From: Rhizobium phaseoli
Lineage (GTDB): Bacteria; Pseudomonadota; Alphaproteobacteria; Rhizobiales; Rhizobiaceae
NCBI RefSeq assembly: GCF_003985125.1
Contig: NZ_ML133579.1
Span: 1-64,000 of the forward strand
Direction: 5' to 3'
DNA: 64,000 bases
The translations under genes were made by a program, and so were the position numbers. The notes under the pieces are model-generated. The model saw nothing but the letters and a program-made list of their open reading frames with translations, had not been told where the DNA came from and did no database searches. Positions 14,635 to 23,839 of this stretch are shown in pieces. Positions within the stretch are counted from its first letter, which is position 1. Every line of letters begins with the position of its first letter.

Positions 14635-17195
14635 GCGGCACACGCGAACCCGTGGATCTCACCAATTGCGACCGCGAGCCGATCCATCAGCTCGGCGCAA
14701 TCCAGCCCTTCGGCTTTTTGCTGTCGGTATCTTCGGATTGGATCGTCACACGCGCCTCGGTCAACCTTGCCGAGTTTCTGGGCGTGACCCAGGCCGACGC
14801 GCTCGGCCGTCCGGCTTCCACACTGATCATGCCCGAAGCGCTTCACACGATCCGCAACAAGCTGACCACCTTGCGCGGCGCCGACGTCGTCGAGCGCGTT
14901 TTCGCGATCGCCCTGACGCCCGATCAGTCCAAGTTCGATGTTGCCGTGCACTTCAACGAAAGCCAGGTCATCATCGAAGGCGAACGCTGCCAGGAAGACA
15001 GGCGCAATGCCCCTTCGCTCTCCATGCGCAGCATGATGTCCCGCCTCGACCAGGCGGAAACGCTGGAAGCTTTCTTCCGTGAAGGCGCAAGACAGGCGCG
15101 CGCCCTGACCGGCTTCGATCGGGTCATGGTCTATCGTTTCGACGAAGGCGGTTCCGGCGAAGTTGTAGCCGAAGCCGCCCGCAGCGGCATCGGCTCGTTC
15201 CTGGGACTGCATTATCCCGCTTCCGACATCCCGGTGCAGGCCCGCGCCCTTTATCTGCGCAATCTGTTCCGCATCATTGCCGATGTCGATGCCGTGCCCG
15301 TGCCGATCCTTCCGGAACGCGACGAGCACGGCCAGCCGCTCGATCTCTCCATGTCGGTTCTGCGCTCGGTTTCGCCGATCCACATCGAATATCTGAAGAA
15401 TATGGGCGTCGGCGCTTCGCTCTCCATATCGATCGTCGTGGATGGCAAACTCTGGGGCCTCTTTGCCTGCCATCATTACGAGCCGCGCCTGCCGTCGGCT
15501 CAAAGCCGCTCCACCGCAGAACTCTTCGGTCAGATGTTCGCGTCGCGTCTCGAAAGCCGCGAGAGACGGCTGGCGCTCGACTATGAGACCAAGGCGCGCC
15601 GCATCGCCGACCGGCTTCTCACCTCCGTCGCCGATAATGCCAGCCTGATCGACGATCCGGCCTGGCTGATCGAGGCGCTCGCCGACGCCATTCCTGCCGA
15701 CGGCATCGGTGTGTGGATCAACGGACGGCTGGCGCTTGCCGGTATCGGACCAGATAAGAAAAATTTTGCGAGCCTCGTACGCCATCTCAACCGCAACGCC
15801 GGCGGGCGGATCTATGCTGTCGACAGGCTTTCGCAAACCTATCCAGGTCTCGAAATCGACGCGGTCGTAGCGGGCATGCTCGCCATCCCGATCTCGCGTT
15901 CGCCGCGCGATTATGTCGTGCTCTTCCGTCAGGAATTGGTCCGCACCGTCCGCTGGGGTGGCGTTCCGCACAAGCCGGTGGAATATGGACCCAACGGGCC
16001 GCGATTGACGCCGCGCAAGAGCTTCGAAGAGTGGTCGGAATTGGTGCGAGGCCGCTCCCTCCCCTTCACCGAGGCGGAGCAGCGCGTTGCAGAAACGATC
16101 CGCGTCACGTTGATCGAAGTGGTTCTCCGCCTGACCGACGAAGCGAGTATGGCGCGCCAGATGGCGAACGAGCGGCAGGAACTGCTGATCGCCGAGCTCA
16201 ACCACCGCGTCCGCAACATATTGAGCCTGATCACCGGCATCATCCGCCAGTCGCAGGCGACATCGGTCAGCCTCGGCGACTACATCCGCCAGATCGAGGG
16301 CCGCGTCCAGTCACTCGCCCGTGCCCATGACCAGATTACTAGGGATCACTGGGCACCTGCTTCGCTTCGGCAATTGCTGCTGGCCGAGACCGCCGCCTAT
16401 CTTGGCAAAAATGCCCAGCGCATTCAGATGCGCGGCGAGGACGTGCTGCTGGAGCCGCAGGCCTTTTCCACCGCTGCCCTTGTTTTTCACGAGCTGATGA
16501 CCAACAGCGCCAAATACGGCAGCCTTTCCGGCGCCGGCAGCGGCATGGTCGAACTCGGCTGGTCCCGCGATGATGAAGGCAATCTGCACATTGGCTGGCG
16601 CGAAAAGGATGGCCCGCTCGTCACCGAACCCACGCGCCACGGCTTCGGCTCGACGATCATTCGGCGCTCGATTCCTTATGATCTCGGCGGCAAGGCCGAG
16701 GTGCGCTACAACGAGGACGGGCTCGAAGCGGATTTCTTCATTCCCGGGCGATATGTTGTCCGCCCAACCAGCGAGCGATCAGATTCGGTACCATTCGGAG
16801 CAACGGCGCCCAAGCCTATGGCAGGCGATCGACAACCGCTTTCCGGCCTGAGCGTGCTGCTGGTGGAAAACAACCTGATCATTGCCATGGACGGCGAAGA
16901 TATTCTGCGCCGGCTCGGCGCCGAAATCGCAACCGTACCGAGCGTTGCCGAGGCAATGGAAATCCTCGCCCACCGGTCCTTCGATCTGGCGCTTCTCGAT
17001 GTCAATCTCGGTGACGAGACCAGCTTCGGGATTGCCGACCGACTGGCAGCCGATGGTGTGCCCTTCATTTTTGCCACAGGCTATGGGGAGGGCATCGCCC
17101 AGGCGCATAGCCATTCGGATGCGCCCGTCTTACAGAAACCCTATACGATGGAAGGTGTGACGGAGGCCCTCGCCCGTCTGCCGCTTCCTAAGTAG
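14631..17195 (+). CDS. bphP: Bacteriophytochrome: PAS-GAF-PHY photosensor with HWE kinase and receiver
   Basis: An 854-residue red/far-red light sensor. Cys13 in DLTNCDREPIHQLGAIQPFG is the biliverdin attachment residue. The GAF domain has the signature HYPASDIPVQARALYLRN, and a PHY domain follows. The kinase part carries His525 in ELNHRVRNILSLITGII, an N box FHELMTNSAKYGS, and WRE in HIGWREKDG, so it is an HWE kinase, not the commoner HisKA type. The C-terminal receiver (from about residue 740) has Asp790 in ALLDVNLGD and Lys in LQKPY, but the acidic pair at its start reads VENN (Glu746-Asn747). The ATG overlaps the bphO stop. HWE kinases often feed PhyR, so cross-talk with the stress system is possible. 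Confidence 0.93.
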   Translation: MSGTREPVDLTNCDREPIHQLGAIQPFGFLLSVSSDWIVTRASVNLAEFLGVTQADALGRPASTLIMPEALHTIRNKLTTLRGADVVERVFAIALTPDQSKFDVAVHFNESQVIIEGERCQEDRRNAPSLSMRSMMSRLDQAETLEAFFREGARQARALTGFDRVMVYRFDEGGSGEVVAEAARSGIGSFLGLHYPASDIPVQARALYLRNLFRIIADVDAVPVPILPERDEHGQPLDLSMSVLRSVSPIHIEYLKNMGVGASLSISIVVDGKLWGLFACHHYEPRLPSAQSRSTAELFGQMFASRLESRERRLALDYETKARRIADRLLTSVADNASLIDDPAWLIEALADAIPADGIGVWINGRLALAGIGPDKKNFASLVRHLNRNAGGRIYAVDRLSQTYPGLEIDAVVAGMLAIPISRSPRDYVVLFRQELVRTVRWGGVPHKPVEYGPNGPRLTPRKSFEEWSELVRGRSLPFTEAEQRVAETIRVTLIEVVLRLTDEASMARQMANERQELLIAELNHRVRNILSLITGIIRQSQATSVSLGDYIRQIEGRVQSLARAHDQITRDHWAPASLRQLLLAETAAYLGKNAQRIQMRGEDVLLEPQAFSTAALVFHELMTNSAKYGSLSGAGSGMVELGWSRDDEGNLHIGWREKDGPLVTEPTRHGFGSTIIRRSIPYDLGGKAEVRYNEDGLEADFFIPGRYVVRPTSERSDSVPFGATAPKPMAGDRQPLSGLSVLLVENNLIIAMDGEDILRRLGAEIATVPSVAEAMEILAHRSFDLALLDVNLGDETSFGIADRLAADGVPFIFATGYGEGIAQAHSHSDAPVLQKPYTMEGVTEALARLPLPK

Positions 17196-17198
17196 ACG

Positions 17199-17849
17199 TC
17201 AGCTCTCGGAGTGATCCGGCCGCAGCCCGCCGATGAAGAGCTGTTCCAGAAACCGCGCAGCATCCTCGAAGCGGCCTTCGCCGGCATGTTCCTGTCCCAG
17301 TACCGCGCGCACCTGGACGTCGAAGTCAGCATAATGCTGGGTCGTTGACCAGATTGAGAAGATCAGATGATAGGGGTCGCATTTGATGATCTTGCCCGAT
17401 TTCGCCCAGGCGCGGATGACCTCGGCCTTCTCGTCGACCAGTTCCTTCAGCGGCCCCTTCAGCTCGTCCTCGATATGCGGCGCGCCCTGCAGCACCTCAT
17501 TGGCAAAGAGCCGGCTTTCACGCGGAAAGTCGCGGGCCATCTCCAGCTTGCGTCTGATATAGCTGCGGATTTCCTCTTCCGGATTGCCTTCTGCGTCGAA
17601 GGCGCGCAACGGCTCCAGCCAGGTGTAAAGCACCCGGTCGATCAACGCCCGGTGCATGGCTTCCTTGGTACGAAAGTAATAGAGCAGATTGGGTTTTGAC
17701 ATGCCGGCCACTTCGGCGATCTGGTCGATGGTCGAGCCGCGAAAGCCGCGCGCCGAAAACACGTCGAGCGCCGCTTCCAAAATCTGCTCTTCCTTCTCCT
17801 CCTGGATTCGCGTCCGCCTCAGTGTCTTCGCTGCTCTCGGAATAGCCAT
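17199..17849 (-). CDS. rutR: TetR-family pyrimidine regulator RutR
   Basis: A 216-residue TetR-family repressor with the N-terminal helix-turn-helix STIDQIAEVAGMSKPNLLYY and the RutR-type C-terminal domain (LIFSIWSTTQHYADFDVQVR). RutR of E. coli binds TTGACCANNTGGTCAA and is released by uracil or thymine. A close copy of that operator lies at 17995-18010 in front of the divergent N-carbamoyl-beta-alanine hydrolase gene. The 3' end is only 3 bases from the stop of bphP, which is convergent and unrelated. It probably controls the pyrimidine breakdown and uptake genes to its right. Confidence 0.92.
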   Translation of the reverse strand: MAIPRAAKTLRRTRIQEEKEEQILEAALDVFSARGFRGSTIDQIAEVAGMSKPNLLYYFRTKEAMHRALIDRVLYTWLEPLRAFDAEGNPEEEIRSYIRRKLEMARDFPRESRLFANEVLQGAPHIEDELKGPLKELVDEKAEVIRAWAKSGKIIKCDPYHLIFSIWSTTQHYADFDVQVRAVLGQEHAGEGRFEDAARFLEQLFIGGLRPDHSES

Positions 17850-17994
17850 TGGCTATTGTTTCCCCTTGAAATTCAACTTCTTCGCTCAAGTTTGAGCAGG
17901 ACAAGCCTGCTGCCGCTTTCTTGAGCAACTGCCCGCATTTTTATCGGCAATTTTCGTGATTTTCGTCTTGAGCCCGGCGGTGGAAGTTGTAATG

Positions 17995-18010
17995 TTTACC
18001 AATCGGTCAA
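17995..18010. promoter_or_regulatory. RutR-like operator
   Basis: TTTACCA-AT-CGGTCAA matches the RutR consensus TTGACCA-NN-TGGTCAA at 12 of 14 fixed positions. It sits between rutR and the divergent hydrolase gene, about 145 bases from each start codon. Confidence 0.7.
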
Positions 18011-18150
18011 ATTATCTGCCAGATGAAAAACAAAGGCAACTGGCGATTTTCCGGCGCTCGACAAAACCAACAAGAGGCGCCGGAAGAGACCATGGGAACA
18101 GGCAGGCATGCCCCTTGCATGACTGCCGCAAACAGGTGAGGGCTTGAAAA

Positions 18151-19407
18151 ATGGTGGCAGCACCAGGCGAGAACATGCGCGTCAATGGCGACCGTCTCTG
18201 GGACAGTCTCATGGACATGGCGAAGATCGGACCCGGTATCGCGGGCGGCAACAATCGCCAGACGCTGACGGATTCGGATGCCGAGGGACGCAGCCTCTTC
18301 AAGACATGGTGCGACGAGGCGGGCCTCACCATGGGCGTCGACCAGATGGGCACGATGTTCGCCACCCGCCCAGGCACCGATCCCAATGCCCTGCCCGTCT
18401 ATGTCGGCTCGCATCTCGACACCCAGCCGACCGGCGGCAAATATGACGGCGTTCTCGGCGTGCTTGCGGCTCTCGAAGTCGTGCGCACCATGAACGACCT
18501 CGGCATCAAAACCAAACATCCGATCGTTGTGACCAACTGGACGAACGAAGAAGGCGCCCGTTTTGCCCCTGCCATGCTGGCCTCGGGTGTCTTCGCCGGC
18601 GTCCACAGCCTCGACTTTGCCTATAATCGCCGCGATCCCGAGGGCAATCTATTTGGCGACGAACTGAAGCGCATCGGCTGGGTCGGCGACGAAGAGGTCG
18701 GCGCCCGCAAGATGCATGCCTATTTCGAATATCACATCGAACAAGGCCCGATCCTCGAGGCCGAGGACAAGCAGATCGGCGTCGTCACCCACTGTCAGGG
18801 TCTCTGGTGGCTGGAATTCACCCTGACCGGCAAGGAAGCCCATACCGGCTCGACGCCGATGAACATGCGCGTCAATGCCGGCCTTGCCATGTCGCGCATC
18901 CTGGAAATGGTGCAGGGTGTCGCGATGGCCGAACAGCCGGGCGCCGTCGGCGGCGTCGGCCAGGTCTTCTTCTCGCCAAACTCCCGCAACGTGTTGCCGG
19001 GCAAGGTCGTCTTCACCGTCGATATCCGCTCGCCCGACAAGGGCAAGCTCGACCGCATGCGGGCAAAGATCGAGGCGGAAGCGCCTGGCATCTGCGATGC
19101 GCTCGGCGTCGGCTGTTCCATCGAGGCGATCGGCCATTTCGCCCCCGTCACCTTCGACGAAAAGCTTGTCACCGCGGTCCGCTCCGCTGCCGAACGCCTC
19201 GGCTACAGCCACATGAACCTCATCTCCGGGGCCGGCCACGACGCCTGCTGGGCCGCCAAGGTCGCGCCTGCGACGATGGTCATGTGCCCCTGCGTCGGCG
19301 GCCTCTCGCACAACGAAGCGGAAGAGATTTCCAAAGAATGGGCGACGGCGGGCGCAGATGTGCTGTTCCATGCGGTGGTGGAGACGGCGGAGATCGTCGC
19401 CGAATGA
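18151..19407 (+). CDS. pydC: Zinc-dependent N-carbamoyl-beta-alanine amidohydrolase (M20 family)
   Basis: A 418-residue M20-type metallo-amidohydrolase. The metal ligands are visible in VGSHLDTQPTGGKYDG, in WTNEEGARF and in EYHIEQGPILEA; the dimerisation lid begins near KEAHTGSTPMNMR, and SGAGHDACW closes the site. The family hydrolyses N-carbamoyl amino acids or allantoate. In this setting (rutR, dihydropyrimidinase, preTA) the likely reaction is the third step of reductive pyrimidine breakdown, giving beta-alanine, CO2 and ammonia. GAGGG lies about 10 bases before ATG 18151. The next gene overlaps its stop by ATGA. Confidence 0.88.
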   Translation: MVAAPGENMRVNGDRLWDSLMDMAKIGPGIAGGNNRQTLTDSDAEGRSLFKTWCDEAGLTMGVDQMGTMFATRPGTDPNALPVYVGSHLDTQPTGGKYDGVLGVLAALEVVRTMNDLGIKTKHPIVVTNWTNEEGARFAPAMLASGVFAGVHSLDFAYNRRDPEGNLFGDELKRIGWVGDEEVGARKMHAYFEYHIEQGPILEAEDKQIGVVTHCQGLWWLEFTLTGKEAHTGSTPMNMRVNAGLAMSRILEMVQGVAMAEQPGAVGGVGQVFFSPNSRNVLPGKVVFTVDIRSPDKGKLDRMRAKIEAEAPGICDALGVGCSIEAIGHFAPVTFDEKLVTAVRSAAERLGYSHMNLISGAGHDACWAAKVAPATMVMCPCVGGLSHNEAEEISKEWATAGADVLFHAVVETAEIVAE

Positions 19408-19862
19408 ACCTTCCACCGCCGTATCTAGCTTGTGCAGTTGTCGGTTGGACTGCGTTAGTGGGTGTATCTGACGTCTTTGGCGCAACGAGCAACGATGCGG
19501 GCGTAAGACAGCTTGGAAATGTAAGAGAAAATCAGGAAGTTCACATTGCGCCAGCTGATTTTTGTACTCGTAACCAAACGTTGGAGCTGATGATAGCCAA
19601 TCCGGCGTTGTCAGATAAAAGATCATTGACACCAGCCACAATCATGCGTGAAGGCGACTCCGTTACAGTTATTCTTCAGGACAATAGCGACGTACGGAAT
19701 ACGAGGGACGCCGTTCAGAAATTGAACCTGTTCATTATCAAAAGCCTAAACCGGGGTCGTCTCACGTTACAAACGTGGAAAGTCAAAGGTATAACTCTGA
19801 GAGGCCTTCACATTATTAAGCGTCCTGATGGTCAACCGGATTTCGACTTTAAGAAGGACTAG
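19404..19862 (+). CDS. Unrecognised small exported protein inside the pyrimidine operon
   Basis: A 152-residue protein beginning at ATG 19404, overlapping the upstream stop. The first 27 residues look like a signal peptide (hydrophobic CAVVGWTALVGVSDVFGA). The mature part is rich in Asn, Asp, Arg and Val, with four or five apparent beta strands and a charged C-terminus (DFDFKKD). I do not recognise a family. Base composition is clearly more AT-rich than its neighbours and codon use differs (for example AAT, TTA, ATA). It lies between two genes of the same pathway, 4 bases before the dihydropyrimidinase start, so it looks like a later insertion that kept the operon readable. Confidence 0.65.
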   Translation: MNLPPPYLACAVVGWTALVGVSDVFGATSNDAGVRQLGNVRENQEVHIAPADFCTRNQTLELMIANPALSDKRSLTPATIMREGDSVTVILQDNSDVRNTRDAVQKLNLFIIKSLNRGRLTLQTWKVKGITLRGLHIIKRPDGQPDFDFKKD

Positions 19863-19866
19863 GATC

Positions 19867-21324
19867 ATGAGCACCACAGTCATCAAGAACGGCACCATCG
19901 TCACGGCCGACCTCACCTATAAGGCTGACGTCAAGATCGACGGCGGCAAGATCGTCGAGATCGGCCCGAACCTCTCGGGCGACGAGACGCTCGACGCCTC
20001 GGGCTGCTATGTCATGCCGGGTGGTATCGACCCGCACACCCATCTCGAAATGCCTTTCATGGGCACCTATTCCTCCGACGATTTCGAGAGCGGTACGCGC
20101 GCGGCCCTTTCCGGAGGCACGACGATGGTGGTCGATTTCGCCCTTCCCGCCCCGGGCCAGTCGCTGCTCGAAGCGCTGACCATGTGGGACAACAAATCGA
20201 CCCGCGCCAATTGCGACTATTCCTTCCATATGGCCGTCACCTGGTGGAGCGAGCAGGTCTTCAAGGAGATGGAGACCATCGTTCGCGACAAGGGCATCAA
20301 CACCTTCAAGCATTTCATGGCCTACAAAGGCGCGCTGATGGTCGATGACGACGAGATGTTCGCCTCCTTCCAGCGCTGCGCCGAACTCGGCGCCCTGCCG
20401 CTGGTGCACGCCGAAAACGGCGACGTCGTCGCGTCGATGTCGGCAAAGCTGCTCGCCGAGGGCAATAACGGCCCCGAGGCGCATGCCTATTCCCGCCCCG
20501 CCGAAGTCGAGGGCGAGGCCACCAACCGCGCTATCATGATTGCCGACATGGCCGGCTGCCCTGTTTATATCGTCCATACCTCCTGCGAACAGGCGCACGA
20601 GGCGATCAGGCGCGCCCGCGCAAAGGGCATGCGCGTCTATGGCGAGCCGCTGATCCAGCATCTGACGCTCGACGAGAGCGAATATTCCAATCCCGACTGG
20701 GATCACGCCGCCCGCCGGGTGATGTCGCCGCCCTTCCGCAGCAAGCAGCATCAGGACAGCCTCTGGGCCGGGCTTGCCTCCGGTTCGCTGCAGGTGGTCG
20801 CCACCGACCATTGCGCCTTCACGACGGCGCAGAAACGTTTTGGCGTCGGCGACTTCACCAAGATCCCGAACGGCACCGGCGGCCTCGAAGACCGCATGCC
20901 GATGCTCTGGACGCACGGCGTCAACACCGGCCGGCTGACGATGAACGAATTCGTCGCCGTCACCTCGACCAACATCGCCAAGATCCTCAACATCTATCCG
21001 AAAAAGGGCGCAATCCTCGTCGGCGCCGATGCCGATATCGTCGTCTGGGACCCGAAGCGGTCCAAGACCATCTCGTCCAAGAACCAGCAGTCGGCGATCG
21101 ACTACAACGTCTTCGAGGGCAAGGAAGTGACCGGCCTGCCGCGCTACACCCTGACACGCGGCGTTGTCGCCATCGAGGAAAGCACCATCAAGACCCAGGA
21201 AGGTCATGGCGAATTCGTCCGCCGCGAGCCGGTAACAGCCGTCAGCAAGGCGCTCTCCACCTGGAAGGAGATCACCTCGCCCCGCAAGGTGGAACGCACA
21301 GGCATCCCGGCAACAGGCGTGTGA
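19867..21324 (+). CDS. hydA: Dihydropyrimidinase (D-hydantoinase)
   Basis: A 485-residue cyclic amidohydrolase. The metal site is shown by MPGGIDPHTHLEMPF (His-x-His), the lysine carboxylated as bridging ligand in FKHFMAYKGALMVDD, histidines in LPLVHAENGD and YIVHTSCEQAHEA, and the Asp in VATDHCAF. It opens dihydrouracil or dihydrothymine to the N-carbamoyl-beta-amino acid, the second step of the pathway, between PreTA and the hydrolase at 18151. The length is normal. The start at 19867 follows AGGACTAGGAT. Probably part of the RutR-controlled transcript. Confidence 0.93.
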   Translation: MSTTVIKNGTIVTADLTYKADVKIDGGKIVEIGPNLSGDETLDASGCYVMPGGIDPHTHLEMPFMGTYSSDDFESGTRAALSGGTTMVVDFALPAPGQSLLEALTMWDNKSTRANCDYSFHMAVTWWSEQVFKEMETIVRDKGINTFKHFMAYKGALMVDDDEMFASFQRCAELGALPLVHAENGDVVASMSAKLLAEGNNGPEAHAYSRPAEVEGEATNRAIMIADMAGCPVYIVHTSCEQAHEAIRRARAKGMRVYGEPLIQHLTLDESEYSNPDWDHAARRVMSPPFRSKQHQDSLWAGLASGSLQVVATDHCAFTTAQKRFGVGDFTKIPNGTGGLEDRMPMLWTHGVNTGRLTMNEFVAVTSTNIAKILNIYPKKGAILVGADADIVVWDPKRSKTISSKNQQSAIDYNVFEGKEVTGLPRYTLTRGVVAIEESTIKTQEGHGEFVRREPVTAVSKALSTWKEITSPRKVERTGIPATGV

Positions 21325-21381
21325 CATGGCGCGCGACGATATGGCCATCAACCGGGGAACGGCGCCTCTATGCGGATGACT

Positions 21382-21795
21382 TCACGCCGGCACCAGCGCG
21401 TCCAGTTCCGGCAGAAGCACGACGCTTTCCTGCTCGTTCGGGTCGGTGCGCGCGATGACCGCTGTGCACGGCGTGCTGCTGAGGTTTGCCGGCATGTGCG
21501 GCACGCCGGCCGGTATATAGAAAAGTTCGCCGGCATGGACAACGATGTGATGCTCGAGCCGGTCGCCGTACCAGGTATGGGCCTCGCCGGAGAGCATGTA
21601 GATCGCCGTCTCGTGCGCCTCATGCAGATGCGCTTTGGCGCGCACGCCGGGCGGGATCGTCAGCAGATGCATGCAAATCCCTTTGGCGCCGACCGTCTCG
21701 GCGGCGATCCCTTCGAAATAGCTCAGTCCCTGCTTGCCGTCATAGGCATGTTTGGGGCGAACGATGTGGCAGGTGGGTTGTGATGTCGCGTCCAT
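21382..21795 (-). CDS. Cupin-domain protein
   Basis: A 137-residue single cupin. Motif 1 has metal-type residues in RAKAHLHEAHETAIYMLSG (His-x-His...Glu), and motif 2 has GELFYIPAGVPHMPAN with the second His. The start MDATSQPT at 21795 has GAGGAAGAG upstream. It is on the strand opposite to the pyrimidine genes on both sides, in the gap between dihydropyrimidinase and the ABC transporter. The substrate cannot be inferred; small cupins near amidohydrolases are sometimes ureidoglycolate-type enzymes or sensors, but nothing specific is visible. Confidence 0.75.
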   Translation of the reverse strand: MDATSQPTCHIVRPKHAYDGKQGLSYFEGIAAETVGAKGICMHLLTIPPGVRAKAHLHEAHETAIYMLSGEAHTWYGDRLEHHIVVHAGELFYIPAGVPHMPANLSSTPCTAVIARTDPNEQESVVLLPELDALVPA

Positions 21796-21889
21796 TCTCT
21801 TCCTCCATGAAATGTGCCGCCGGCAAGGCCTGTGGCGATGGTAACACGCAAACCGCCTCCCCGCGGCGAAAACAAGAACGGTCGCATTG

Positions 21890-22675
21890 ATGCAAGCACC
21901 CTCCGTCGTATCCGCCAAGGATCTCTGTCTCACCTACCAGGCGAATGACGGCCCGGTGAATGCGCTGAGCGATGTCAATCTCGATGTCCGCAAGGGCGAC
22001 TTCGTCTCTTTCATCGGCCCGTCCGGCTGCGGCAAGACGACTTTCCTGCGCGTCATCGCCGATCTCGAAAAGAGCACCTCCGGCGAAATCTCGATCAACG
22101 GCATGACGCCGGAAGAAGCCCGCAAGGCCCGTGCCTACGGCTATGTCTTCCAGGCGCCGGCGCTCCTGCCCTGGCGGGTCATCGAAGACAATATCGCCCT
22201 GCCGCTGGAGATTATGGGTTATCGTGGCGCTGATCGCACGCGGCGGATCGCCGAAGCGCTCGATCTTGTCGGCCTCTCCGGCTTCGAGAAGAAGTTCCCT
22301 TGGCAGCTTTCCGGCGGCATGCAACAGCGCGCCTCGATCGCCCGCGCGCTCGCCTTCGACGCTGACCTGCTGTTGATGGACGAACCCTTCGGCGCATTGG
22401 ACGAGATCGTCCGCGACCATTTGAACGAAGAGCTGCTGAAACTCTGGGCGCGTACCAACAAGACGATCTGCTTCGTCACCCATTCCATCCCCGAGGCCGT
22501 CTATCTCTCCACCAAGATCGTGGTGATGTCGCCGCGCCCGGGCCGCGTCACCGATGTGATCGACTCGACGCTGCCGGCCGAACGCCCGCTCGATATCCGC
22601 GACACCCCGGAATTCCTGGAGATCGCCCATCGCGTTCGCGAAGGGCTGAGGACGGGGCATAGCCATGAGGTTTAG
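21890..22675 (+). CDS. ABC transporter ATPase, nitrate/sulfonate/pyrimidine type
   Basis: A 261-residue ATPase with Walker A FIGPSGCGKTTFLR, signature LSGGMQQRASIARAL, Walker B LLLMDEPFGALDE and the switch His in CFVTHSIPEAV. It groups with SsuB/TauB/ThiZ-like subunits. Two permeases and an NMT1-type binding protein follow, so it powers import of a small molecule. The position after rutR, hydrolase and dihydropyrimidinase suggests a pyrimidine or breakdown intermediate as substrate; this is inference. ATG 21890 is the first ATG but has no strong ribosome site. A 175-base inverted repeat separates it from the first permease gene. Confidence 0.88.
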   Translation: MQAPSVVSAKDLCLTYQANDGPVNALSDVNLDVRKGDFVSFIGPSGCGKTTFLRVIADLEKSTSGEISINGMTPEEARKARAYGYVFQAPALLPWRVIEDNIALPLEIMGYRGADRTRRIAEALDLVGLSGFEKKFPWQLSGGMQQRASIARALAFDADLLLMDEPFGALDEIVRDHLNEELLKLWARTNKTICFVTHSIPEAVYLSTKIVVMSPRPGRVTDVIDSTLPAERPLDIRDTPEFLEIAHRVREGLRTGHSHEV

Positions 22676-22696
22676 GCGGTTGAGTTCCGGGCTTAC

Positions 22697-22871
22697 CTCC
22701 CTCTGCCCTGCCGGGCATCTCCCCCACAAGGGCGGAGATCGATATGCCGAAACGGCTTCTCCAATCAATGAAAGGCGCCTGATCCAGCACGGGAGCGGTG
22801 GGGAGCGACACGCTATCCTCTTGCCGATCTCCCCCCTTGTGGGGGAGATGCCCGGCAGGGCAGAGGGGGGT
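22697..22871. repeat. Long inverted repeat within the ABC transporter operon
   Basis: The left arm (22697-22742, core CTGCCCTGCCGGGCATCTCC) and the right arm (about 22825-22871) are near-perfect reverse complements over about 45 bases, separated by about 80 bases. The sequence is of a kind repeated between genes in many Rhizobiales. It lies between the stop of the ATPase gene and the first permease start, so any transcript must cross a very stable hairpin. Confidence 0.8.
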
Positions 22872-22909
22872 GGCTACGCATTCGACGCCAGCAAATTGGG
22901 GCGGTCGCT

Positions 22910-23839
22910 ATGAAACCCGATACCCTCAAAAACAAGATTGTTCCCGTCACCACCATCCTGCTCGTCCTCATCGCCATCTGGTATGTCGCCGCGGTCCTGA
23001 TGAACGCGCCGTTCCAGCGCGACATGGACAGCCGCGCCGGGGTCACACCGACGACGCTCGAATTCATCGGCAAGACGCTGGCGCAGCCGAAGCCGATCCT
23101 GCCGGCGCCGCACCAGGTGGCGCAGAACGTCTACGAGAATACCGTGCTGCGCAGCCTTTCGAGCAATCGCAGCCTCGTCTATCACAGCTGGGTGACGCTC
23201 TCCTCCACCCTGCTCGGTTTCGGATTCGGTATGCTGCTCGGCATCCTTCTTGCGGTGCTGATCGTTCACAATCGCGCTATGGACCGATCGTTGATGCCCT
23301 GGCTGGTGGCGAGCCAGACCATTCCGATCCTTGCCATCGCGCCGATGATCGTCATTATCTCCTATAATGTGCTGACCGGCGACAATGCGCTGGCCCACCT
23401 CCTCAACCTCGATTCCGACGCCTCCCGTCTGGTCTCCAAGGCGCTGATCTCCACCTACCTCTCCTTCTTCCCTGTCGCCGTCGGCATGGTGAAGGGATTG
23501 CGGTCGCCCGAGATCATGCATCTCGATCTGATGCGCACCTATTATGCGAGCCCAATGCAGACTTTTTGGAAATTGCGTGTCCCGGCCTCGATCCCCTTCC
23601 TCTTCACCTCGATGAAGGTCGCGATTGCCGCAAGCCTGGTCGGCGCTATCGTCGGCGAGCTGCCGACCGGGGCCACCGCCGGCATCGGTTCGAAGCTGCT
23701 TGCCGGCTCCTATTACAGCCAGACTATCGATATCTGGGCGGCCTTGGTCGCCGGATCGCTGCTGGCGGGTATCCTGGTTGCAATCGTCGGCCTTGCCGCC
23801 AAGATCGTCGACCGCGCCATGGGCGGGAGGCCGGCATGA
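22910..23839 (+). CDS. ABC transporter permease 1 (SsuC/TauC-type)
   Basis: A 309-residue inner-membrane protein with one N-terminal segment (residues about 9-30), a periplasmic stretch, then five or six membrane spans. The EAA loop that docks the ATPase appears around MHLDLMRTYYASPMQTFWKLRVPAS. The length and layout fit the BPD_transp_1 permeases that partner NMT1-like binding proteins. It overlaps the second permease gene by ATGA. With the second permease it forms a heterodimeric channel, unlike the homodimers of classic SsuC systems. Confidence 0.87.
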   Translation: MKPDTLKNKIVPVTTILLVLIAIWYVAAVLMNAPFQRDMDSRAGVTPTTLEFIGKTLAQPKPILPAPHQVAQNVYENTVLRSLSSNRSLVYHSWVTLSSTLLGFGFGMLLGILLAVLIVHNRAMDRSLMPWLVASQTIPILAIAPMIVIISYNVLTGDNALAHLLNLDSDASRLVSKALISTYLSFFPVAVGMVKGLRSPEIMHLDLMRTYYASPMQTFWKLRVPASIPFLFTSMKVAIAASLVGAIVGELPTGATAGIGSKLLAGSYYSQTIDIWAALVAGSLLAGILVAIVGLAAKIVDRAMGGRPA

